The notes under the pieces were generated by a model. It had not been told where the DNA came from. It made no database searches and was given only the letters and a program-made list of their open reading frames with translations. This document shows, one piece after another, positions 1-5,809 of a stretch of DNA of 6,282 nt. Positions within the stretch are counted from its first letter, which is position 1. The number at the start of each line of letters is the position of its first letter. The stretch comes from Planctomycetota bacterium (GTDB taxonomy: Bacteria > Planctomycetota > Planctomycetia > Pirellulales > Pirellulaceae): assembly GCA_023417165.1 (NCBI GenBank), contig JAEZGD010000196.1, positions 1 to 6,282 on the forward strand, written 5' to 3'. Both the position numbers and the translations under genes were made by a program.

Positions 1-13
1 CTATTGGTATTTG

Positions 14-46
14 TTTGGGCTTTGGTGCTTGGAATTTGGGATTTCC
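14..46. repeat. degenerate seven-base tandem repeat (TTTGGNN)
   Basis: Five consecutive heptads are in register at positions 14, 21, 28, 35 and 42: TTTGGGC, TTTGGTG, CTTGGAA, TTTGGGA, TTTCC(gc). The consensus is TTTGGNN and the last unit is the most diverged. The array lies just beyond the stop codon of the minus-strand zinc-ribbon gene and may continue left of the window, since the first 13 bases are also T/G rich. Short heptanucleotide tandem repeats are known in intergenic DNA of several bacterial groups, for example the STRR repeats of cyanobacteria. No function can be assigned here. Confidence 0.55.
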
Positions 47-56
47 GCGCAGCGGC

Positions 57-236
57 TTAGCCTCTGCCGCCTTCGCAGCACGTTTCGCAAATCGTGTGAC
101 AGCGCGAACATTGCAGCTTCGCGCGAATCGCAATCAATTGCCCGCCACACACCGGACAAGCGCAGCGAGGTTCGTCGCTGCTGCGATTCGCTTCGGCCGC
201 CGTGATGTGATTAGAATGCTGGTTCGTATCGGTCAT
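57..236 (-). CDS. small CPxCG zinc-ribbon protein, hypothetical
   Basis: This encodes a 59-residue cysteine-rich protein. Residues 1-23 are polar and look disordered. Residues 25-54 hold eight cysteines: a C-x-C-x2-C group with CPVCG (C25, C27, C30), CSRC (C43, C46) and CETCC (C50, C53, C54). The spacing fits a zinc ribbon or a small two-site zinc-binding domain, so metal binding is likely, but the partner (DNA, RNA or protein) is unknown. I chose the ATG at 236. The same frame is open to an ATG at 308, but that start would overlap the divergent gene at 260 and add a segment without recognisable features. No clear Shine-Dalgarno precedes either start. The protein is highly charged and not secreted. 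Proteins of this size and style are common in planctomycetes; the exact family was not recognised. Confidence 0.65.
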   Translation of the reverse strand: MTDTNQHSNHITAAEANRSSDEPRCACPVCGGQLIAIRAKLQCSRCHTICETCCEGGRG

Positions 237-259
237 GGCGTACACGCAAGGGTGAGCAC

Positions 260-568
260 GTGAAAATCGATGCAACGCTTTATTGGATTTCGGATCAGCG
301 CATTGCACGCTTGTCGAAACAACTCGACCTTCCCGTCTTACCGCGCACTGGCGAGTTCATCAAGATTCGCAATCAAGTCCTAGGCGACTACTTCGCCTTT
401 GAGGTGACGGAAGTGACGCACCGCGAAGGAAGGATTCCCGAAATCAGGCTCAGGATTAACTATCACCCTGGCGATGACTTGCCTGACGATCAAGGTCTTG
501 AGAGCGATATCAACACGTACGTCGCGGAAGGCTGGAAGTTAGAATCGCTCAAGAGTCGCACTGGCTAA
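260..568 (+). CDS. hypothetical 102-residue soluble protein
   Basis: The gene starts with GTG at 260, preceded by AAGGGTGAG at 248-256, a good Shine-Dalgarno at normal spacing, and ends with TAA at 566-568. I do not recognise the family. Residues 31-70 alternate hydrophobic and polar residues in three probable beta strands (GEFIKI, YFAFEVTEV, EIRLRINY), suggesting a small beta-rich fold. Residues 70-82 are an acidic loop. The end (SDINTYVAEGWKLESL, residues 82-97) resembles the helix-plus-GW-strand ending of several small domains of unknown function, including the DUF4177 type. There is no signal peptide, membrane segment or cysteine. It is divergent from the zinc-ribbon gene across 23 bases, so its promoter must lie within or overlap that gene. 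It converges on the gene ending at 581 with 12 bases between stop codons. Confidence 0.72.
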   Translation: MKIDATLYWISDQRIARLSKQLDLPVLPRTGEFIKIRNQVLGDYFAFEVTEVTHREGRIPEIRLRINYHPGDDLPDDQGLESDINTYVAEGWKLESLKSRTG

Positions 569-590
569 TGCACGTGCGACTTAATCGCAC
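555..590. terminator. overlapping inverted repeats between convergent genes; possible bidirectional terminator
   Basis: Three mutually complementary arms lie around the two facing stop codons: GTCGCAC at 555-561, GTGCGAC at 574-580 and TCGCAC at 585-590. The middle arm can pair with the first (7 bp, 12-base loop containing the plus-strand stop) or with the third (6 bp, 5-base loop containing the minus-strand stop), but not both. The palindrome GCACGTGC sits at 570-577. The position suits a transcript-end structure for both genes, but neither side has a clear T-tract, so an intrinsic terminator is not proven. Confidence 0.3.
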
Positions 591-1027
591 AGCAAGTCCT
601 TTACAAACGAAGCTTCACGCCAGACCTCTTCGGGCTTGAAGTTGAGTTGCTCCACAATACAATCACGCACGCCGGCGAAGATTTGCGCGTTACGCCAGAC
701 GGTTAGCGTGCGCTCGGCTAGTGGCAAAAGTTCGGGGCGTTTGCTGGCCACGAAGTCGGCCAGATCGAAGACCGTTTCCCAGGCGTGAGGAAACGTCAAG
801 GCTTCTAAGGGTGGCAGCAGCACATCCAGTTCATCTTGTAAACGCTGCCAATCACGCTCCGTGAAGCCACCGGGAAACTGCACGCATAACTTGATAGAGT
901 TCACAATGCGCCGAGGTCGCGGTCGCCCGCGCACTTGATGAAGCGCGGCCGCCAGCGTATCGAGCACGAACTGTGGCCGAGGTTCCGTCGCAGGCGAAGA
1001 ACCCATCCACCAGAAGTTGCCGAACAT
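581..1027 (-). CDS. hypothetical protein ending in a truncated acyl-carrier-protein-like segment
   Basis: This is a 148-residue protein. The ATG at 1027 is favoured over the upstream ATG at 1126 for two reasons: a near-perfect Shine-Dalgarno (GGGAGGAGG) lies 5 bases before it, and the longer frame would run through the terminator at 1045-1085. Residues 1-118 match no family I know; residues 20-46 and 57-116 look helical. Residues 119-148 (VRDCIVEQLNFKPEEV, then REASFVKDLLCD) closely resemble helix I and loop I of acyl carrier protein; E. coli AcpP reads IIGEQLGVKQEEV, then NNASFVEDLGADSL. The protein stops directly after the Asp that precedes the phosphopantetheine serine, so the attachment site and helices II-IV are missing. 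Reading past the stop gives no ACP-like sequence. It may be a decayed carrier protein, or a protein keeping only helix I, perhaps as a docking element. Holo-form activity is not possible from this frame. Confidence 0.7.
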   Translation of the reverse strand: MFGNFWWMGSSPATEPRPQFVLDTLAAALHQVRGRPRPRRIVNSIKLCVQFPGGFTERDWQRLQDELDVLLPPLEALTFPHAWETVFDLADFVASKRPELLPLAERTLTVWRNAQIFAGVRDCIVEQLNFKPEEVWREASFVKDLLCD

Positions 1028-1032
1028 CGCGG

Positions 1033-1041
1033 CCTCCTCCC
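1033..1041 (-). promoter_or_regulatory. strong ribosome binding site for the gene starting at 1027
   Basis: On the minus strand GGGAGGAGG lies 5 bases before the ATG at 1027. It is nearly a full match to the anti-Shine-Dalgarno sequence and decides the start codon. It sits only 3 bases beyond the T-run of the upstream terminator, so initiation from any read-through transcript from glgP would be efficient. Confidence 0.7.
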
Positions 1042-1044
1042 ACG

Positions 1045-1085
1045 AAAAAAGGCTCGAAACGAAGGCGAACTCCGTTTCGAGCCTT
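1045..1085 (-). terminator. intrinsic terminator of the glucan phosphorylase gene
   Basis: On the minus strand there is a perfect 13-bp stem: arm AAGGCTCGAAACG at 1085-1073 and arm CGTTTCGAGCCTT at 1061-1049, with an 11-base loop at 1062-1072. Six T residues run from 1050 to 1045, overlapping the foot of the stem. This is the classical Rho-independent layout. It lies 62 bases beyond the glgP stop codon at 1148 and directly in front of the ribosome binding site of the next gene. The plus strand shows no T-tract after the stem, so termination is directional. Confidence 0.85.
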
Positions 1086-1101
1086 GAAGTATTAACAGTC
1101 A

Positions 1102-1144
1102 GGTGAGGCTCGCGGACTCGCCACACCCTACGGCATCCTACGGC
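1102..1144. repeat. imperfect dyad plus tandem 10-base repeat downstream of glgP
   Basis: GGTGAGGC at 1102-1109 pairs with GCCACACC at 1120-1127 (7 of 8 positions, 10-base loop). It is followed directly by two copies of a ten-base unit, CCTACGGCAT and CCTACGGCCA (1127-1136 and 1137-1146, with the identical core CCTACGGC). The combination of a small GC-rich dyad and CCGTAGG-type words between genes resembles a dispersed REP-like element, but only one copy is visible here. Confidence 0.35.
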
Positions 1145-1147
1145 CAG

Positions 1148-3343
1148 TTACCGCACGGTCATATCGCAACTGAGACCGCCGGCGGCAGGCACATAGCAAC
1201 TGGTGGTGTAATCCATCACCATGCGGTGCGAGCTGAATCGCCAGGCGAGTTGGCTGATCGAGTTCATCATAAACTTGATCCACGTGCGCGGCAGACCGTC
1301 GACGTCGCGATCGTAGTACATCGGCACGACCTGGTTCTCGAGCACTTCGTAAAGCGACAAACCATCGCGGCGGTCGGTGATCTCGTCCGAGACGTGGCTG
1401 GTTCCCTTACCAATCGCAAAGCCGTTGTTGCCGCTGTAGGCTTCCGCCCACCAACCATCGAGCACCGACAGGTTCAGCGCTCCGTTGAGGACCGCCTTTT
1501 GGCCCGACGTACCCGACGCTTCCAGCGGAAAACGCGGATTGTTGAGCCACACGTCGACGCCTTGAATCAGGTGGCGGCAGACGTTGATGTCATAGTCTTC
1601 GATGTAGACGATGCGGTTGTTGAACTTCGGATTCTTGCGGGCGTTCGCCACGCGCTTGATGAACTGCTTGCCAGGCTCGTCCTTCGGATGCGCCTTGCCG
1701 GCAAACACGATCTGCACCGGGCGATCCTTGTCGTTGAGGAGCTCGCACAAACGATCTTCATCCGACATGATCAGCGTCGCCCGCTTGTACGTGGCGAAAC
1801 GACGGCCGAAACCAATCGTCAGCACGTTGGGATCAAGCAGGTTGCGCGCGGCCTCGACGGTCTCGTCGCTCTCGCCACGGCGGCGGCATTGGCGGCTGAT
1901 GCGACGACGTACGAACGCCAGCAGCAGGTTCTTGAGCGTGTGATGCGTTTCCCACAATTCGCCGATGTCGACGTTATGGATGTTTTGCCACACTTCGGCT
2001 TCGCCCATGCGATAGATCCACTTCGCAGGGAAGTGGCGATCGTACAACTGCAGCATTTGCTGTGCGAGCCAGCTCGGAATATGCACACCGTTGGTGATGT
2101 GGCCGATCGGAATCTCTTCTTCCACGCGCCACGGCCACAGGTGGGCCCACATGCGGCGGCTGACGTGGCCGTGCAGCGAGCTCACCGCGTTGGCGCGACG
2201 CGACATCTTCAGGCCGATGACCGTCATGCAGAACGGTTCGCTTTCGTTCTGTGGTTCGACGCGTCCCAAGCCCATCAATTGCTGATAGGAAATGCCGAGC
2301 GAATCGCGTAGCGGACCAAGATGCTCTTCCATCAGGCCGCCATCGAAACGATCGTGTCCTGCTGGCACCGGCGTATGGGTCGTGAAGCAGGTTTGTTGAG
2401 CGACTTCACGCAGCGCGTCGTCAAAGCTGACGCCATCGTCGTGCATGCGCTGGCGAATGACTTCCAGCGGCGCGAAGCCACTGTGGCCTTCGTTGAGGTG
2501 ATACACGCCGGGATGAATGCCGAGCGCACGCAGCGCACGCACACCACCCACGCCAAGCATCAGCTCTTGGCGAATACGGACCCGCTCGTCACCGCCGTAC
2601 AGACGGCTGGTCAGTTCGCGATCTTCGGGGCTGTTGCCGTCGACGTCGCAGTCGAGCAGGTACAGCATCACGCGACCGACGCGTGCTTGCCACACCTTGG
2701 CAAACAGCTTGCCGCCGCGCGTATCGACGCAGACCGTGATTGGCGCGCCATCTGGCGACAGCGCCGGCTCGATCGGCAGGTTTTCGACCTTGGTGTCGAG
2801 ATACTCTTCGTGCTGATAACCGTCGTCATCAAGATGCTGACGGAAATAGCCTTGGTCATAGAACAAGCCAATCGCCACCAGAGGCACACCAAGTCCGCTC
2901 GCCGACTTGATATGATCGCCCGAGAGCACGCCCAAACCGCCCGAATAAATCGGCATCGATTCGTGAATGCCGAACTCGGCCGAGAAATAGGCCACCGGCT
3001 TGCCGCCGAGCACGCCTGCATGGGTCGAAGCCCACGTCTGCGAGCTCGTCATGTATTCCTTCAGACGGCGATAGGCATAGTTGATGCGGCTAAAGAGCAC
3101 CATCTCGGCCGCACGCGCTTCCAAGCGCTCCGGCGTGAACTCTTTCAGCAGCGCGATCGGATTGTGGTCGAGTTGGCGCCAGCGAATCGGATCGAGATCG
3201 CGGAAGAGGTTGATCACCTCCGGATGCCAGGTCCACCAAAGGTTCCTGGCCAGCGCCATGCACTTATCGTAAACGTTATGCTCGGTGACCTCGACACTGT
3301 TGGTGACGGGTTCGACTGCGTAGGACGTCTCAATATGGCCCAT
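1148..3343 (-). CDS. glgP: alpha-glucan (glycogen) phosphorylase, GT35 family
   Basis: This 731-residue cytosolic enzyme should release glucose-1-phosphate from the non-reducing ends of glycogen or maltodextrin, using pyridoxal phosphate. It belongs to the 'alpha-glucan family phosphorylase' branch (TIGR02094 type) with an N-terminal DUF3417 region (about residues 25-130, with NLWWTWHPE at 34-42). Visible family motifs are AEFGIHESMPIYSGGLG (122-138), GLFYDQGYFRQ (159-169), NEGHSGF (284-290), HTPVPAGHDRF (323-333), the phosphate-site stretch GFGRRFATYKR (511-521) and EASGTSGQKAVLNGA (608-622). K616 in the last motif is the expected PLP lysine. The length suits this bacterial branch, which lacks the regulatory N-terminus of animal enzymes, and the frame is intact. 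The ATG at 3343 has GAGAAGGGA 5-6 bases upstream. A candidate promoter lies at 3414-3442 and a strong terminator follows. No other glycogen gene is adjacent, so it is probably monocistronic. Confidence 0.95.
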   Translation of the reverse strand: MGHIETSYAVEPVTNSVEVTEHNVYDKCMALARNLWWTWHPEVINLFRDLDPIRWRQLDHNPIALLKEFTPERLEARAAEMVLFSRINYAYRRLKEYMTSSQTWASTHAGVLGGKPVAYFSAEFGIHESMPIYSGGLGVLSGDHIKSASGLGVPLVAIGLFYDQGYFRQHLDDDGYQHEEYLDTKVENLPIEPALSPDGAPITVCVDTRGGKLFAKVWQARVGRVMLYLLDCDVDGNSPEDRELTSRLYGGDERVRIRQELMLGVGGVRALRALGIHPGVYHLNEGHSGFAPLEVIRQRMHDDGVSFDDALREVAQQTCFTTHTPVPAGHDRFDGGLMEEHLGPLRDSLGISYQQLMGLGRVEPQNESEPFCMTVIGLKMSRRANAVSSLHGHVSRRMWAHLWPWRVEEEIPIGHITNGVHIPSWLAQQMLQLYDRHFPAKWIYRMGEAEVWQNIHNVDIGELWETHHTLKNLLLAFVRRRISRQCRRRGESDETVEAARNLLDPNVLTIGFGRRFATYKRATLIMSDEDRLCELLNDKDRPVQIVFAGKAHPKDEPGKQFIKRVANARKNPKFNNRIVYIEDYDINVCRHLIQGVDVWLNNPRFPLEASGTSGQKAVLNGALNLSVLDGWWAEAYSGNNGFAIGKGTSHVSDEITDRRDGLSLYEVLENQVVPMYYDRDVDGLPRTWIKFMMNSISQLAWRFSSHRMVMDYTTSCYVPAAGGLSCDMTVR

Positions 3344-3413
3344 AAGATTCCCTTCTCAGCATTGGCTGGACCGCCTGAATGAAAGACACGCCTGGGCGCA
3401 AAGGATACCCTGG

Positions 3414-3442
3414 TTGGTATTCCTGAACGGGGCGATTGTCAA
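3414..3442 (-). promoter_or_regulatory. candidate sigma-70-type promoter for glgP
   Basis: On the minus strand a perfect TTGACA (-35) at 3442-3437 is followed, after a 17-base spacer, by TACCAA (-10, 3 of 6 consensus positions) at 3419-3414. It is about 70 bases upstream of the glgP ATG. The -35 box is exact but the -10 is weak, so this is only a candidate. Confidence 0.35.
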
Positions 3443-3743
3443 GTGGTTGGATGGACGACGCTTACGCACACTAAACGCAGGGTCCATCTGTAATATCGGC
3501 TTGTGACGCAATCCCCTCCCTAGAAAGTCACCAACGTCCACGGCGCGACCGCTGAAGTGGGGCCCCATGGCCACTAAGACACTTTGTAATACTATGGAAT
3601 TCTTCGACGCAGAAACGTATTTGCGGTGAAACTCACGATGTTTGCTGGCTCGAAGCGTGCTCACGCATTCGCTGCGTTTACCGCATAGCATTTAAGTTAC
3701 TAATGCTGGCGAATATGCCTGACCTGCGCGACTTACCTGGGCA

Positions 3744-3808
3744 ACGTAAAATGCAAAGTCGCAAGCCTTTAACGCAGTTCACGTCATCACTGCTTCGACA
3801 TTTTATGT
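3744..3808. other. possible three-arm structured RNA or cruciform
   Basis: ACGTAAAATG (3744-3753) pairs with CATTTTATGT (3799-3808): ten pairs including one G-U. The 45 bases enclosed hold two small hairpins, AAAG/CTTT (3755-3770) and GCAGT/ACTGC (3774-3793). Together they form a Y-shaped junction. The pairs are visible, but a single stem of this quality can arise by chance in a region this long, and no tRNA or known RNA family was recognised. Confidence 0.2.
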
Positions 3809-4016
3809 CTGGTTGCAACGTGCGAGATGCTATCGCTTACTACACACCATTTACCAATCGCAAATAGTCAGCCGGCTCGTCATGAACTGCTAGCAGGTAG
3901 TTTACGGCGGCGACTGGCCACCCTAAAGTCGGAACATATAGAACACCCACCGCGCACAAATTTGTCAATAGTTATTTCGCTTACAACGACCACCTTCTAC
4001 AGATTGAATCCCGACA

Positions 4017-5096
4017 ATGCCCACCAACTTGCCTTTCATAACGTCGCCGGACGATCCGCATTGGGAAGCGCTGTTCAAGGTGTTACATGCCGGTTGGCCG
4101 GCGCTCGACAATCCCCAGGCGTGGCCGCGTGAGCAGTTGGTCGCGCTGGGACGTAGTGGCGTTTATGCCTGGTTTGTGCCGCAGGAGTATGGCGGCCAAG
4201 GCTGGGCGGAAGCCGATTTGCTGCGCGGATTGGTAAAACTGGCCAAAGCCTGCCTGACGACGACGTTCATCCTGACGCAGCGCGTAGCGGCCGTTTCGAG
4301 GATCGCCACCTGCGATAACGACGCACTCAAGCAACAATTGCTGCCGGTACTGCTCACGGCCGACACCTTCGCGACGGTCGGCATCTCGCATCTGACCACC
4401 AGTCGCCGGCACATGGCCACACCGGTCCTGCAAGCTGAAGCCCTGGAAAGTGGCTATGTCTTGAACGGCTATAGCCCGTGGGTCACCGGAGCCGATCACG
4501 CGCAAACGATTGTTGTCGGCGCGACACTCGCCGACGAGCAGCAGTTGCTGGCGGCCATCGATACCCAAACGCCCGGCGTCGCGGCGATGCCGCCTGAGGC
4601 GCTCGTCGCACTTGGCGCCAGTCATACCGGACGGGTCGAGTTTCACGATGTGTTCGTGCCTGGCGAGCGGCTACTGCAAGACCCGATGCGGCACGTGCTG
4701 ACGCAAGGTGTCGCGCGGACCGGCGGTTCGCAGACATCGGCGCTCGCGATTGGCTTGGCCGATCGCGCGCTCGAAATACTAGAAGCCGAGGCGGCCAAGC
4801 GCGAGGACTTGCTGGAACCCGCCACCGCGCTGCGCAGCGAATGGCAAACGCTGCTGAACGACATGCTCGAGCTCGCTAACAACCATCCGGTCTGCACCAA
4901 CGAGCAACTTCGCCAGCGTGCAAATAGCCTGGTCCTACGCACCAGCCAGGCCGCACTCGCCGCCAGCAAAGGCGCAGGCTACGTCGCCAGCCATCCCGCC
5001 GGCCGTCTCTGCCGCGAAGCCCTGTTCTTTCTGGTCTGGAGTTGCCCCCAGCCCGTCACCTCCGCCCACCTCTGCGAACTCGCCGGCATTGAGTGA
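4017..5096 (+). CDS. acyl-CoA dehydrogenase-fold flavoprotein, atypical active site
   Basis: This is a 359-residue protein with the acyl-CoA dehydrogenase order of domains: an N-terminal helical part (1-115) with VPQEYGG (54-60), a middle beta part with VGISHL (121-126), GYSPWVTGADHAQTIVVGA (151-169) and VEFHDVFVPGERLL (207-220), and a C-terminal helical bundle (about 235-359). FAD binding is plausible. Near the end, KGAGYVASHPAGRLCREALFF (318-338) matches the usual GG(x)GY..P..R..RDA segment, but the following IYEGT-type segment, with the catalytic Glu of medium-chain enzymes, is replaced by VWSCPQPV. The 'EP..GSD' part of the middle domain is also changed to HLTTSRRH. The substrate and even dehydrogenase activity are therefore uncertain; a flavin monooxygenase-like or other role in this superfamily is possible. 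It is slightly short for the family (usually about 380). The ATG at 4017 has no clear Shine-Dalgarno. No beta-oxidation or electron-transfer gene is adjacent. Confidence 0.85.
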   Translation: MPTNLPFITSPDDPHWEALFKVLHAGWPALDNPQAWPREQLVALGRSGVYAWFVPQEYGGQGWAEADLLRGLVKLAKACLTTTFILTQRVAAVSRIATCDNDALKQQLLPVLLTADTFATVGISHLTTSRRHMATPVLQAEALESGYVLNGYSPWVTGADHAQTIVVGATLADEQQLLAAIDTQTPGVAAMPPEALVALGASHTGRVEFHDVFVPGERLLQDPMRHVLTQGVARTGGSQTSALAIGLADRALEILEAEAAKREDLLEPATALRSEWQTLLNDMLELANNHPVCTNEQLRQRANSLVLRTSQAALAASKGAGYVASHPAGRLCREALFFLVWSCPQPVTSAHLCELAGIE

Positions 5097-5127
5097 AAAG
5101 TGGCGAGGGACGTGTGACGAGTGGCAA
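5093..5127. repeat. degenerate seven-base tandem repeat (GTGRCGA) overlapping a stop codon
   Basis: Five heptads are in register: GTGAAAA (5093), GTGGCGA (5100), GGGACGT (5107), GTGACGA (5114) and GTGGCAA (5121). The dehydrogenase stop codon TGA (5094-5096) lies inside the first unit, so the array fills almost the whole gap between two convergent genes. The unit length matches the array at 14-46 although the sequence differs. No hairpin terminator is visible in this gap. Confidence 0.5.
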
Positions 5128-5134
5128 GACCTAT

Positions 5135-5749
5135 TCAAGGCGATGCGTAATAGGTCGTGCTGATGAGGATCACGGCCAGAACCAATTGAAAGCGTTCGCG
5201 ACGTGAAGACGGCGTCATAGGCAACAGCCCATAGATGAGATGCGCGATGAGGTAGCCAACAAACGCTACGATCACCAAACGACACATGAGCCAGTACGAC
5301 ACACCAACGTCATTCGGAGTCAGAAAGAACGAAGGTATAGCCGGCCACATTACACTCATCATGATGAAGATGCGGTAGGCCAGAAAGACGTTGAGATAGA
5401 CGATGATCGGCAAGCATGGCCCACCGGTCAGTTCGCCGAAATCGCGGCGATTCGACCGATACCAGTAGCGCCGGATCTCAGGCCGATCGCGCCGCGCTGC
5501 GCGTTGCGGCACGCGTGCGGCCAGCCCTGCGGCGATCACCTCGAGCAGGAGAGTCACGCTCGCCGCAGCCGTCAGCTTGATCGCAGGCGAAAATACCCAC
5601 AGCGCCCACTCCCAATCACCAGGTTTCCACGAACTGCTGCAACCTGCAAAAAGTATCGACAGAATCACCATCCATAGCAGCAGTTCGCGAATGCTGAATT
5701 GTGATCGGGGCCGCGAATTTCGCGTGAACAGAGCCGATGGCTTTCGCAT
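5135..5749 (-). CDS. multi-pass membrane protein, hypothetical
   Basis: This 204-residue protein has a basic N-terminus (residues 1-21) followed by FSIRELLLWMVILSILFAG, an N-terminal hydrophobic segment of a kind repeatedly seen in planctomycete proteins of unknown function. Probable membrane segments are 22-37, 57-78, 112-134, 151-174 and 186-202. A strongly basic stretch at 79-103 (many Arg, RRDRPEIRRYWYRSNRRD) probably faces the cytoplasm. No catalytic motif or known family was recognised. The sequence FAGC at 34-37 weakly resembles a lipobox, but the later membrane segments make a lipoprotein unlikely. The ATG at 5749 has GGGAG 7 bases upstream on the minus strand (5757-5761). It converges on the dehydrogenase gene (38 bases between stops) and diverges from cysC (131 bases between starts), so it is likely transcribed alone. 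Confidence 0.75.
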   Translation of the reverse strand: MRKPSALFTRNSRPRSQFSIRELLLWMVILSILFAGCSSSWKPGDWEWALWVFSPAIKLTAAASVTLLLEVIAAGLAARVPQRAARRDRPEIRRYWYRSNRRDFGELTGGPCLPIIVYLNVFLAYRIFIMMSVMWPAIPSFFLTPNDVGVSYWLMCRLVIVAFVGYLIAHLIYGLLPMTPSSRRERFQLVLAVILISTTYYASP

Positions 5750-5792
5750 CGTATGTCTCCCGGAATGCCGCGATCGCTGAAGCGCAAGAATC

Positions 5793-5801
5793 TGCTATCT
5801 T
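5793..5801 (+). promoter_or_regulatory. candidate extended -10 promoter element for cysC
   Basis: TGC directly followed by TATCTT (5796-5801) has the layout of an extended -10 element (TGn-TATAAT, 4 of 6 in the hexamer). No -35 box is visible at the expected distance, which extended -10 promoters can tolerate. A start about 7 bases downstream would put the hairpin at 5810-5846 at the very 5' end of the mRNA. Confidence 0.35.
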
Positions 5802-5809
5802 GAGAGAGA

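Larger units (their letters stand above)
3344..4016. other. 673-base GC-poor intergenic region between divergent genes
   Basis: No convincing gene lies here. The open frames on either strand have no recognisable motifs and no consistent ribosome binding sites. A hand count over 3601-4020 gives about 48% GC, against about 62% in the neighbouring coding DNA at 4141-4200. The region holds the glgP ribosome binding site, a candidate glgP promoter, a cluster of palindromes at 3556-3575 (including TGGGGCCCCA at 3558-3567), a hairpin at 3687-3707 (AGCATT/AATGCT), a possible three-arm structure at 3744-3808, and the palindrome CTGCTAGCAG at 3887-3896. It must contain the promoter of the dehydrogenase gene at 4017, but no confident one was found. 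It could also hold an unannotated RNA or a decayed gene. Confidence 0.6.

Noticed and set aside
1028..1126. Upstream in-frame start at 1126 for the ACP-like protein
   Set aside because: The extension would be translated from inside an intrinsic terminator, while the ATG at 1027 has a near-perfect Shine-Dalgarno.
1103..2311. 402-codon open frame on the plus strand opposite glgP
   Set aside because: It is antisense to a clear glucan phosphorylase with all family motifs; the translation has no recognisable motif and is rich in His/Val/Arg, as expected for a GC-rich shadow frame.
2321..3382. 353-codon open frame on the plus strand opposite glgP
   Set aside because: Also antisense to glgP motifs, with no domain signature or ribosome binding site.
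3356..3691. 111-codon minus-strand open frame upstream of glgP
   Set aside because: It runs over the glgP ribosome binding site and candidate promoter, its composition is basic and shuffled-looking, and there is no Shine-Dalgarno.
3344..4016. tRNA or other standard RNA gene in the long gap
   Set aside because: No acceptor/T-arm pattern with a GTTCRA loop or CCA end was found; the seeming three-arm structure does not match tRNA dimensions.
3827..4132. 101-codon plus-strand open frame
   Set aside because: It overlaps the start of the dehydrogenase gene in another frame and has no motif.
4083..4646. 187-codon minus-strand open frame inside the dehydrogenase gene
   Set aside because: Antisense shadow of a gene with recognisable family motifs.
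5639..5650. Lipobox-like FAGC in the membrane protein
   Set aside because: The protein continues with four more hydrophobic segments, so a membrane anchor helix is the simpler reading.
5770..5777. GCGATCGC octamer, like the cyanobacterial HIP1 palindrome
   Set aside because: A single copy in GC-rich DNA is expected by chance, and nothing else points to cyanobacteria.
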